A DNA stretch of 8,608 nt from the NCBI GenBank assembly GCA_017557715.1, contig JAFYYE010000314.1, positions 1 to 8,608 on the forward strand. Reading direction: 5' to 3'. Each line of letters starts with the position of its first letter. Position 1 is the stretch's first letter. This DNA is from Pseudobutyrivibrio sp. (GTDB taxonomy: Bacteria > Bacillota > Clostridia > Lachnospirales > Lachnospiraceae). The notes below the pieces were generated by a model. The model saw nothing but the letters and a program-made list of their open reading frames with translations. It made no database searches and was not told where the DNA came from. This document shows, piece after piece, positions 1 to 6,012 of the stretch. Position numbers and translations under genes: made by a program.

Positions 1-1
1 A

Positions 2-1120
2 GAGGTCTATGAGAAATCTGAAGAGCTGGGGCTTTCTCTTGATGCGACAAATTATAATCTGGTACTGTTGGATTTTTCTCCTATGACCGAGGTTACAGCT
101 GCGCCAGTTTATTCTAAGCACATGGCTCGTTTGTCAGAACAGCTGATGCAGTTTTTGAAGTGTTGTCCAGAGTACATTGTTTTCCATTGGAACATGGATA
201 CCTATGCCATCATCATAAAGGGAGATGCTGACACAATCGCCAGCCACACATCCACACTTATAGAAAATATCCAGCGTCGTTGTATGGTATATGAGGATGA
301 GATAAATTGGTATCTTGCAGAAAGTGGCAGTATTTCAAGATTTTCAGAGTTTGCCAAGGCATGCCAGATTGCGAACAAGAGATTGAGCTGTAGATATATG
401 AATCCGTCAGGTCATATCTTTACGGATGCAGATATTGAGGCTATCAATAATAACAATGAAGAAAGTGATACAGCCGCAATCGACCAGAGATTAGTTCAGC
501 TATTTTTGGAAAATGCAGAGGAATCAGAGATACAGGGATTCCTGGGTAATCTCATTAATAAGCAGACAAAGACTGCCATGAAATCAGTGCTCTTCAGTAA
601 GTACTTCGCCATGACTATGTACATGAGTGTGTGCGATTATTTGCGAAAGCTTTCATTGGATCCAAATGCAGTATTGGATGCCAACACCAGAGGAGCAATA
701 GAAAATGTTGAGCCAGAGACAGTAATGGATTTGGTGGAGCGGATGTTTGCTATTGCAATTTCAAAACGTAAAAACGTAGTGGGAACTCAGTCAAAATCTC
801 AGCTTTCTGCTGCTATAAAATATGTTGATGAGCATTATTCTGACAGTAATCTCAGCTTAAATGAGGTTGCAAAGGAAGTTAATATTTCACCAAGTTATCT
901 TAGCGCAATGTTTTCACGAGAAAATAAGACTACCTTTGTGGAATACATGACTGGAAAACGTATGGAGCATGCCAAGAACATGTTGCTTAACACGGTGGAA
1001 AAATCTCAGGTTATAGCAGAGCAGGTTGGCTACAAGGATCCACATTACTTTAGTTATATCTTCAAAAAGACTTATGGCCTTAGTCCTAAGGAATTCAGAG
1101 CGAAGGGACAGGGCGCATGA
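2..1120 (+). CDS. YesN-type response regulator, AraC-family output domain (5' end missing)
   Basis: This is a transcriptional regulator, the predicted cytoplasmic partner of the downstream histidine kinase. The frame is open from base 2, so the 372 visible residues are the C-terminal part. The N-terminal phosphoacceptor receiver domain would lie upstream of the window and is assumed, not seen. The first ~250 residues match the central region typical of YesN-like regulators, with an opening stretch like LGLSLDATNYNLVLLD. Residues about 268-370 form an AraC/XylS DNA-binding domain. Its two helix-turn-helix units are LNEVAKEVNISPSYLSAMF and SQVIAEQVGYKDPHYFSYIF, and it ends in the classical YGLSPKEFR. 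A TTG at 68 could be misread as a start, but the reading frame and homology clearly continue upstream of it. The stop overlaps the kinase start (ATGA), indicating translational coupling. The likely target is the divergent region at 4548-4897. Confidence 0.93.
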   Translation, partial: EVYEKSEELGLSLDATNYNLVLLDFSPMTEVTAAPVYSKHMARLSEQLMQFLKCCPEYIVFHWNMDTYAIIIKGDADTIASHTSTLIENIQRRCMVYEDEINWYLAESGSISRFSEFAKACQIANKRLSCRYMNPSGHIFTDADIEAINNNNEESDTAAIDQRLVQLFLENAEESEIQGFLGNLINKQTKTAMKSVLFSKYFAMTMYMSVCDYLRKLSLDPNAVLDANTRGAIENVEPETVMDLVERMFAIAISKRKNVVGTQSKSQLSAAIKYVDEHYSDSNLSLNEVAKEVNISPSYLSAMFSRENKTTFVEYMTGKRMEHAKNMLLNTVEKSQVIAEQVGYKDPHYFSYIFKKTYGLSPKEFRAKGQGA

Positions 1121-2562
1121 GAATAAATAAATCAATTCGAAAAAAGTCTACTACCAGCAATATGCTGCGTAAGCTTATAACTGCCACATTAGTGCCTATG
1201 AGTATAGTTGTTGCCTTACTCATAGGCGTTTTATGCTGGTATTCAATTCAATATAGAACTATCTTGCAGAATGTTACGGCAGCATCTGCCTTCAGCCAGA
1301 ATTTCAAAAATGATGTTGATTTGAAAATGTTTTATTACGTCAGTGATAGTGCATACTCAGAGGGTAAGCCTATTGATGAGGTTGAAAAGGCTAGAGAGTT
1401 GGCTAATACATTGTTGTCACATACCACCCAGAAGAAAAGTATAGAAGCCATAGAGTCTGTTAGAGACTTGTGTATTACTCTTGAGCAGCGAATGGATGAA
1501 ATAGATAACGCAGGTTCATATGATGAGGGCATGACTCAGCTTGAGAATAATATCTATATTTTGACAGAGCTGATTCAGACCTACATGTATGATTATTTAT
1601 ATTATGAATCGGCCCATCTGAGCCAGCTGCAGATGGAACTGACTGAGCAGCTTCAATATGTAATACTTGCCATAGTAGGGTTGTTTGTTTTGCTTGTAAT
1701 AGCAATTACTTTATATACATCACATCTTACAGAAAGAATCACAATGCCTCTTACAAAACTTACCAACCGTGTAAAGGATATTCAAAATGGAGATTTTGAA
1801 AAGCATGTTCCTGTGGAGGCAAAGGCAGTGGAGATACAGACATTGTCAGATGGATTTGAGGAGATGGTTGGTCAGCTGAATTCTCTTATTCAGGAGAACA
1901 AAAAGGCTGAGAGAAGAAAGAGACATGCAGAGCTGGAGCTACTTCAGGCCCAGATAAATCCGCATTTCCTATACAATACCTTGGATACAATTATCTGGCT
2001 GATAGAGGCAGATAAAAAGGATGATAGTATCGAAATGGTTAGCGCACTATCGGATTTCTTCAGATTCTGCTTGAGCCGTGGTAAGGATGTTATTACTCTC
2101 GAAGAGGAGCAGAAACACGTTCTAAGTTATTTGTCCATTCAAAAAACCAGATATCAGGATCGTATGGACTATGAGGTAAATATTCCAGAGAGTCTTTATG
2201 CTTACTCTATTCCAAAGCTTACCCTGCAGCCACTGGTGGAGAACAGTATCTATCATGGCATTAAGCTTCAGCGTGAAAAGGGGCAGATTAAGGTGTGCGC
2301 TGTTGATATGGGAGATAAGATAGAGCTTACTGTTAAGGATAATGGTGCGGGAATGACAGATGAACGTCTTGCTGAAATGCGTAGCGCCATTGAAAACGGT
2401 GAGAAAATTGGTTTTGGATTAAGAACAGTCCATCAGCGAATGCAGCTGCTTTACGGAGATGAATATGGTCTTAAAATATCAAGTACAGAGGGGGTAGGAA
2501 CTACAATCACTGCTGTAATTCCGAAAGTAGAAAGCAATGAGAAGGGGATTGTAAATGTATAA
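1117..2562 (+). CDS. YesM/LytS-type membrane sensor histidine kinase
   Basis: This 481-residue sensor kinase autophosphorylates on histidine and would pass the phosphate to the YesN-type regulator. TM1 spans about residues 20-43 and TM2 about 179-201. They enclose an extracellular region of roughly 135 residues that looks almost entirely helical, with no recognisable Cache or PAS domain. A HAMP-like linker follows (about 200-255). The His_kinase domain carries the phosphoacceptor His283 in QAQINPHFLYNTLD. The ATPase domain has an N box (LQPLVENSIYHG, about 370-381), a G1 box (DNGAGM, 408-413) and a G2 box (GFGLRTVHQRM, from 432). The ATG overlaps the regulator's stop by 4 bases and has AAGGGA at 1103-1108 as ribosome binding site. 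The 3' end overlaps the lipoprotein gene by 8 bases. A bare helical ectodomain next to a binding-protein gene recalls sensors read through a binding protein (TorT-TorS, XylFII-LytS). That role is inference. Confidence 0.95.
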   Translation: MRINKSIRKKSTTSNMLRKLITATLVPMSIVVALLIGVLCWYSIQYRTILQNVTAASAFSQNFKNDVDLKMFYYVSDSAYSEGKPIDEVEKARELANTLLSHTTQKKSIEAIESVRDLCITLEQRMDEIDNAGSYDEGMTQLENNIYILTELIQTYMYDYLYYESAHLSQLQMELTEQLQYVILAIVGLFVLLVIAITLYTSHLTERITMPLTKLTNRVKDIQNGDFEKHVPVEAKAVEIQTLSDGFEEMVGQLNSLIQENKKAERRKRHAELELLQAQINPHFLYNTLDTIIWLIEADKKDDSIEMVSALSDFFRFCLSRGKDVITLEEEQKHVLSYLSIQKTRYQDRMDYEVNIPESLYAYSIPKLTLQPLVENSIYHGIKLQREKGQIKVCAVDMGDKIELTVKDNGAGMTDERLAEMRSAIENGEKIGFGLRTVHQRMQLLYGDEYGLKISSTEGVGTTITAVIPKVESNEKGIVNV

Positions 2563-3571
2563 GTATAGAAAAATAATTAGGGGCGTACTGGTGGCCCTGT
2601 TGGCTGTTGGGGTTACGGCTTGTGGAACGCAATCATCTTTTGAGGAATCAGAGGAGGAAAACAGTAACATTATTGTAGTTGGTTTTTCTCAGCCGGGAGC
2701 AGAATCTTCGTGGCGTGTGGCGCTCACAGATTCGGTAAAAGAAAACTTTACCGAGGACAGAGGCTATAGGCTGATTTACAAAGATGCTCGTTCAAAACAG
2801 GATAATCAAATAAGAGATATTCGCACCTTTATTCAACAGGGGGTCGATTATATTGTTATCAGTCCTATCATAGAAACTGGCTGGGATACAGTGCTTTCTG
2901 AGGCAAAGGATGCGGGGATTCCAGTAATCATTTGCGATAGAAACGTGGTCGTTGAAAACGAGTCGTTGTATAAAGCTTTCGTGGGATCGGATTTTAAGGC
3001 TGAAGGTGAGTATGCGGTTTCGAATTTAGAAAAGCTTTTTGAAGAAACAGAAGATGAAGATGACCAGGTGAATATCGTGCACATACAGGGAACAATCGGT
3101 TCCTCAGCTCAGATAGGTCGAACCAAGGCCATTGAGGATGCGGTGGAGGAGCACAGCAACTGGAATATAGTAGCTCAGGATTGCGGTGAATTTACCAAAG
3201 CTAAAGGAAGAGAAATAATGACTCAGGCTTTGGAGGAAATCGGCGCCGACAATATCGACGTGGTGTATTGCGAAAACGATGAGGAAGCCTTTGGCGCAAT
3301 TGAGGCAATTAAAGAAGCTGGGGCCTCTTATGGAAATGCAGGTGGGATAAAGGTAGTTTCTTTTGATGCTATGAATTCTGCATTGGTATTATGTCTGAAT
3401 GGACAGATTAGTGTAGAGGTGGAATGCAATCCGCTCCAAGGGCCATATATTTATAATCTAATAAGCCGCTTGGAGAAGGGAAATGCAGTTCCTAAAATCA
3501 CTTATGTGCACGAAGAGTGTTTCACAAGTGAAAACCTCACACCTGATATAATAGAAAAAAGAAGATTTTAA
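2555..3571 (+). CDS. YtfQ-like sugar-binding lipoprotein in the two-component operon (probable co-sensor)
   Basis: This 338-residue periplasmic-binding-protein-family lipoprotein has a lipobox ending VTAC (Cys23) after a short hydrophobic signal peptide. Acylation at Cys23 would anchor it outside the membrane. A short acidic linker (about 24-38) precedes the first strand IIVVGFSQPGAESSWR. That strand is diagnostic of the galactofuranose-binding YtfQ group and retains E50 and W53-R54. Other retained positions are D128-R129, the GSSAQIGR loop (182-189), N241-D242 and F270-D271, so ligand binding is probably intact. It differs from the transport paralogue at 4898 by a shorter tether, an acidic insert (EETEDEDD, about 163-170) and unoptimised codons with many ATA and AGG/AGA. 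GAAGGGG at 2541-2547 serves as ribosome binding site. Co-translation with the kinase suggests it presents ligand to the kinase ectodomain, as XylFII does for LytS. A spare transport binding protein is the main alternative. Confidence 0.92.
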   Translation: MYKYRKIIRGVLVALLAVGVTACGTQSSFEESEEENSNIIVVGFSQPGAESSWRVALTDSVKENFTEDRGYRLIYKDARSKQDNQIRDIRTFIQQGVDYIVISPIIETGWDTVLSEAKDAGIPVIICDRNVVVENESLYKAFVGSDFKAEGEYAVSNLEKLFEETEDEDDQVNIVHIQGTIGSSAQIGRTKAIEDAVEEHSNWNIVAQDCGEFTKAKGREIMTQALEEIGADNIDVVYCENDEEAFGAIEAIKEAGASYGNAGGIKVVSFDAMNSALVLCLNGQISVEVECNPLQGPYIYNLISRLEKGNAVPKITYVHEECFTSENLTPDIIEKRRF

Positions 3572-3574
3572 TCT
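3555..3574 (-). terminator. Possible weak leftward terminator for the GntR gene
   Basis: On the - strand, downstream of the repressor stop codon, AGAT-TAAA-ATCT (3574-3563) forms a 4-bp stem. The sequence TTCTTTTTT follows it (3562-3555). The T-run is good but the stem is very short and AT-only apart from two G-C pairs. It could act in this narrow convergent gap, or termination may lie further inside the lipoprotein gene. Confidence 0.3.
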
Positions 3575-3584
3575 AAATATTATT

Positions 3585-4547
3585 TTAATGATAAGGAATG
3601 GCAATGCTTTTGGTGTTACCATTCTTTTTTAATTCAAGGAATGCTCTTGCAGTTTCTTTTCCAAGTGATTTTGAAAGCTCCAGTGGACAGGTAGCCACAG
3701 GAAAAGCGCTATCAGTGGAAATCCTGTCATCATCAAGATAAACCACATCAACCAACTCGAGAGCCTGCTTGAGGAATTTATTTATGAATGCAGAGCTTCG
3801 AGTGTTGATGCCTACAGGATCTACGGAATTGCACCACAGAAAGCAGGAGTCACAAATGGAAAGACCAGCATCTCTTATGGCATCAACAAATCCAGAAAAG
3901 CTGGCGATAGAGCTAGCACTGTCACGTAAGAAGATTCCCCCTAATGCTTTTTTTCCGGAGTTGATAAATCGTCTTGCCATCTGATAGCCCTTATCATAGC
4001 AATTGGAAGCAACTACGGTGGTGTTATAGATGCCGGAAGGGGCGCTTTCTAAAAATATAATAGGAAGCTGTCTCTTTAACAGCTGATGCATTATATCTGA
4101 ATTAGTGGATGGCAAGCCTGAAAGAGCTGGGCTGATGATAAGGCCGCAGTAAATCTCAGTCAGCATTGTTGATAAATGCTCTCTTTCAATAGATAACTGT
4201 TGGACAGTTTCGTGACATTCAACAGTTAGGCCTTCTTTAAGCAATGTTGTGGAAATATCTTCTATAAGATTTGCAGCAGCAAGTGATTTGATTTCAGGAA
4301 GAAGAAGCATCACTGTGCTTTTCTTTGAAGAGTCGTTTTTTGAAATGACAGTATTTCCGCTCCCCCATTTCTTGCTGATTATTCCATCGTTTACCAGAAG
4401 CTCTAGAGCCTGTCTGACTGTAGAGCGGCTTACATTATATATTTGAGCCAGTTCAACTTCGGTAGGTAATTTTGAATCTAGCGGATATACGCCGGATAAA
4501 ATATCCTCATTAATTTTACCCTTAAGAACTATATATTTTGGAACCAT
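3585..4547 (-). CDS. GntR-family repressor with LacI/PBP-like effector domain (AraR architecture)
   Basis: This 320-residue transcription factor has an N-terminal winged helix-turn-helix of the GntR type (about residues 5-68). The recognisable core is KLPTEVELAQIYNVSRSTVRQALELL, followed by the wing WGSGNTV. Residues about 77-320 resemble a type I periplasmic-binding-protein fold as in LacI and B. subtilis AraR, including YDKGYQMARRFINSGKKALGGIF. It should therefore bind a small sugar or sugar derivative in the cytoplasm and lose operator affinity. The C-terminal half is diverged from LacI relatives, for example VVYLDDDRISTDSAF where an ND-type motif is usual. The ATG at 4547 fits the start of the winged helix. 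The only nearby purine stretch is GGGGG (4562-4558), about 10 nt upstream. The gene converges on the lipoprotein gene with a 13-bp gap and diverges from the transporter operon, the usual position of a local repressor. The effector is unknown. Confidence 0.92.
   Translation of the reverse strand: MVPKYIVLKGKINEDILSGVYPLDSKLPTEVELAQIYNVSRSTVRQALELLVNDGIISKKWGSGNTVISKNDSSKKSTVMLLLPEIKSLAAANLIEDISTTLLKEGLTVECHETVQQLSIEREHLSTMLTEIYCGLIISPALSGLPSTNSDIMHQLLKRQLPIIFLESAPSGIYNTTVVASNCYDKGYQMARRFINSGKKALGGIFLRDSASSIASFSGFVDAIRDAGLSICDSCFLWCNSVDPVGINTRSSAFINKFLKQALELVDVVYLDDDRISTDSAFPVATCPLELSKSLGKETARAFLELKKNGNTKSIAIPYH
3593..3630 (+). terminator. Rightward intrinsic terminator of the sensor operon, inside the 3' end of the GntR gene
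   Basis: The arms AAGGAATGG (3593-3601) and CCATTCTTT (3619-3627) pair over 9 bp with one G-U pair and a 17-nt loop. The T-run at 3625-3630 follows directly. It lies 22 bp after the lipoprotein stop, as expected for the end of the two-component operon. Part of the structure is coding sequence for the last residues of the convergent repressor gene. Confidence 0.7.
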
Positions 4548-4595
4548 AAAAAATTATCCCCCATAATTAAAAGAGTTTCCACGAATCTAAAACTG

Positions 4596-4624
4596 ATTGT
4601 AGCATACCCCGTGTAAAATTGGTA
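4596..4624 (-). promoter_or_regulatory. Candidate promoter of the GntR gene
   Basis: Read on the - strand, TACAAT (4601-4596) is a 5/6 match to the -10 consensus and is preceded by TGC, giving an extended -10. Exactly 17 bp upstream is TACCAA (4624-4619), a poor -35 that belongs to a TTGGTATG half-site. The start of transcription would be near 4589, leaving about 42 nt of leader before the ATG. The overlap of the -35 with a putative operator suggests autoregulation. Confidence 0.5.
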
Positions 4625-4654
4625 TGAAAATTGTTGGAAATGAAAACATACCAA
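4603..4654. repeat. Inverted GGTATG/CATACC half-sites over the divergent promoters
   Basis: There are three elements in alternating orientation: CATACCCC (4603-4610), TTGGTATG (4619-4626) and CATACCAA (4647-4654). The first two share perfect 6-bp arms, CATACC/GGTATG. The second and third form a perfect 8-bp inverted repeat with a 20-bp spacer. The TGGTAT core resembles half-sites bound by GntR-family proteins, so the adjacent repressor is the first candidate. The AraC-type regulator is the alternative. Confidence 0.6.
4634..4649. promoter_or_regulatory. Candidate cre site (CcpA catabolite control)
   Basis: The 16-mer TTGGAAATGAAAACAT fits the consensus WTGNAANCGNWNNCAW at 15 of 16 positions. 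The exception is the central C, which is T. It lies between the two candidate divergent -35 elements, overlapping the end of the CATACCAA half-site. CcpA-type control is well established for sugar transporters of Firmicutes; occupancy here is inferred. Confidence 0.42.
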
Positions 4655-4677
4655 TCAAAAAATTATCCCATTATGAT
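4649..4677 (+). promoter_or_regulatory. Candidate distal promoter of the transporter operon
   Basis: TATGAT (4672-4677) is a 5/6 match to the -10 consensus. The -35 position, 17 bp upstream, is TACCAA (4649-4654), again part of a CATACCAA half-site and a poor -35, as is common at activator-dependent promoters. It mirrors the GntR promoter candidate. It would give a leader of about 210 nt. Other -10-like sequences (TGTGATAAT at 4700-4708, and TAAATT at 4825-4830 with TTGTTG at 4802-4807) compete with this assignment. Confidence 0.35.
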
Positions 4678-4721
4678 AAAAAAATATTCAACAAATTTAT
4701 GTGATAATCCCGTTAATTAGT

Positions 4722-4762
4722 AAATTGGTATGCAAAATTCCTACCAAGAGAAAATTGGTATT
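4722..4762. repeat. Three-element operator cluster TTGGTATG / CCTACCAA / TTGGTATT
   Basis: TTGGTATG (4725-4732), CCTACCAA (4740-4747) and TTGGTATT (4755-4762) follow each other with exactly 15-bp starts and alternating orientation. The inner 6-mers TTGGTA/TACCAA/TTGGTA are perfect inverted repeats of one another. The 11-mer AAATTGGTATG at 4722-4732 also occurs at 4616-4626. A weaker copy, TTAGTATC, lies at 4829-4836. The regular spacing supports cooperative protein binding. If transcribed, TACCAA-GAGAAAA-TTGGTA can also form a 6-bp RNA hairpin. Confidence 0.6.
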
Positions 4763-4801
4763 ATCTCAAAAATAGAAAGAGGTTTTTTTATATCCATTTC
4801 A

Positions 4802-4830
4802 TTGTTGTAAAAAATTCATAATGATAAATT
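4802..4830 (+). promoter_or_regulatory. Alternative proximal promoter of the transporter operon
   Basis: TTGTTG (4802-4807) and TAAATT (4825-4830) are separated by 17 bp. They match the consensus at only 3/6 and 4/6 positions. Transcription would begin near 4837, giving a leader of about 60 nt, and the half-site cluster at 4725-4762 would sit upstream in an activator position. This is weak evidence, listed because it is the main rival to the distal candidate. Confidence 0.25.
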
Positions 4831-4849
4831 AGTATCAGAAAAACAAAGG

Positions 4850-4874
4850 GCCAGGAAAAATAATGGGGCCTGGC
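4850..4874 (+). other. Leader hairpin just upstream of the binding-protein ribosome binding site
   Basis: GCCAGG (4850-4855) and CCTGGC (4869-4874) form a perfect 6-bp GC-rich stem with a 13-nt loop. It lies in an otherwise AT-rich leader and ends 9 nt before the AAGGAG at 4884-4889. It could protect the 5' end of the mRNA or help keep the ribosome site open. There is no T-run after it, so it is not a terminator. Confidence 0.4.
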
Positions 4875-4883
4875 AGGAGAAGG

Positions 4884-4889
4884 AAGGAG
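4884..4889 (+). promoter_or_regulatory. Strong ribosome binding site of the transport binding protein
   Basis: AAGGAG lies 8 nt before the ATG at 4898, within a longer purine run (AGGAGAAGGAAGGAGA). It fixes the start and fits high expression of this gene. Confidence 0.75.
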
Positions 4890-4897
4890 ATAACCTT

Positions 4898-5992
4898 ATG
4901 AAAAAAAGAATAGTAGCAGGAATGCTCACAGCACTTATGGCTGCATCAATGGTAGCTTGCGGAAGCTCAGATACAGCAGCAGACACAACAGCAGATACAG
5001 CTGCTGAGACAGAAGACGCTGGCGAAGCTGCAGCAGACAGCGGAGAGAAAATCACAGTTGGTTTCGCTCAGGTAGGTCACGAGTCAGATTGGAGAACAGC
5101 TTCAACAAATTCAGTTCAGGATGCTTTCTCAGAGGCTAACGGATATGATCTTCAGTTCGTTGACTGCGATAACGATTCTGCAAAGCAGATCGAGGCAGTT
5201 AGACAGTTCATCCAGAACGACGTTGATTACATCGTAATCGATCCTATCGTTTCAACAGGATGGGATACAGTTCTTACAGAGTGCGAGGATGCTGGTATTC
5301 CAGTAATCGTTATCGATAGAACAATCGAGGATTCTGACAAGTATGTTTCTTGGGTAGGTTCAGAGTTCATGAACGAAGGTCTTGCATCAGGTGCTTGGTT
5401 AAAGGCTTATGCAGAGGCTAAGGGCATTACAGATCTTAACATCCTTGTTATCGAGGGTTCTAACGGATCTTCAGCTCAGATTGGACGTACAGATGGTTTC
5501 AAGAAGTACGCAGATGCTGAGGGATGGACAATCCTTGATTCTCAGGATGGTGACTTTACACAGGACGGTGGACAGCAGGTTATGGAGTCTTATTGCAAGT
5601 CATACGCAGGTAAGTTCAACGTAGTTGTTTGCCAGAACGATAACGAAGCTTTCGGTGCTATGGATGCTATGAAGGCAGCTGGTGTTTCTTATGGTGTTGA
5701 CAAGGACGTAATCCTTATTTCATTCGATGCTTGCAAGGCTGGTCTTGAGTATGTTCAGTCAGGTGACATCAATGCAGACTTCATGTGCTACCCACTTCAG
5801 GGTTCTTACTGTGCAGACATCGTTAAGGCCCTTAAGAACGGTGAGACAGTAGCTAAGCAGACATTCATGACAGAGCCATGGTATGTTGCAGAAGACATTC
5901 TTAAGTCAATCACATACACAAACAATGCAGGCGAAGAAGTTACAGAGGATCTTATCCAGGTAACAGATGCAGCTTCACAGGCTTCATACTAA
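4898..5992 (+). CDS. ytfQ: Galactofuranose-family sugar-binding lipoprotein of the ABC transporter
   Basis: This 364-residue extracellular binding protein delivers sugar to the ATPase/permease encoded next. The signal peptide ends in a lipobox, MVAC (Cys21). A low-complexity Ala/Thr/Asp/Glu tether of about 30 residues follows. The mature domain opens with ITVGFAQVGHESDWR, closely like E. coli YtfQ (VGFSQVGSESGWR), and keeps E62 and W65-R66. Further conserved positions are D140-R141, GSSAQIGR (190-197), N247-D248 and F276-D277. Codons are strongly biased after the signal peptide (ATC, AAC, TTC and CTT preferred, ATA nearly absent), unlike the paralogue at 2555, which points to very high expression. 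It is first in the transporter operon, downstream of the long regulatory region, and is followed by a stabilising or attenuating hairpin. The family suggests a furanose sugar, but Firmicute relatives may take arabinose-like sugars, so the substrate is open. Confidence 0.94.
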   Translation: MKKRIVAGMLTALMAASMVACGSSDTAADTTADTAAETEDAGEAAADSGEKITVGFAQVGHESDWRTASTNSVQDAFSEANGYDLQFVDCDNDSAKQIEAVRQFIQNDVDYIVIDPIVSTGWDTVLTECEDAGIPVIVIDRTIEDSDKYVSWVGSEFMNEGLASGAWLKAYAEAKGITDLNILVIEGSNGSSAQIGRTDGFKKYADAEGWTILDSQDGDFTQDGGQQVMESYCKSYAGKFNVVVCQNDNEAFGAMDAMKAAGVSYGVDKDVILISFDACKAGLEYVQSGDINADFMCYPLQGSYCADIVKALKNGETVAKQTFMTEPWYVAEDILKSITYTNNAGEEVTEDLIQVTDAASQASY

Positions 5993-6012
5993 AATTTAGC
6001 TAGAAACAACTG

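Larger units (their letters stand above)
4548..4669. repeat. 13-bp direct repeat AAAAAATTATCCC (two copies)
   Basis: Exact copies of AAAAAATTATCCC occur at 4548-4560 and 4657-4669, 109 bp apart. A partial relative, GATAATCCC, lies at 4703-4711. The first copy covers the translation-initiation region of the GntR gene. The second lies between the -35 and -10 of the distal transporter promoter candidate. The function is unknown; a protein-binding site is possible. Confidence 0.5.

Noticed and set aside
68..70. TTG at 68 as the start of the response regulator gene
   Set aside because: The frame is open to the window's first bases and the residues before it fit the YesN central region, so the real start lies upstream.
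914..1135. 73-codon antisense reading frame opposite the AraC domain
   Set aside because: It is a shadow of the response regulator gene, with no recognisable family and no convincing ribosome site.
1335..1705. Two short antisense frames opposite the kinase ectodomain
   Set aside because: They overlap each other and a clear kinase gene; their composition is that of a frame shadow.
3769..4446. Two + strand frames of 65-71 codons opposite the GntR gene
   Set aside because: They lie wholly within a well-supported gene on the other strand and show no domain or start signal.
4548..4897. Riboswitch, small RNA or tRNA in the divergent region
   Set aside because: The region is AT-rich with only short stems and protein-type operator repeats. 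No conserved RNA-gene architecture is recognisable.
4898..5055. Antisense frame and repetitive Ala/Thr/Asp codons at the start of the binding protein as a repeat element
   Set aside because: This is the usual low-complexity tether following a lipoprotein signal peptide; the antisense frame is its shadow.
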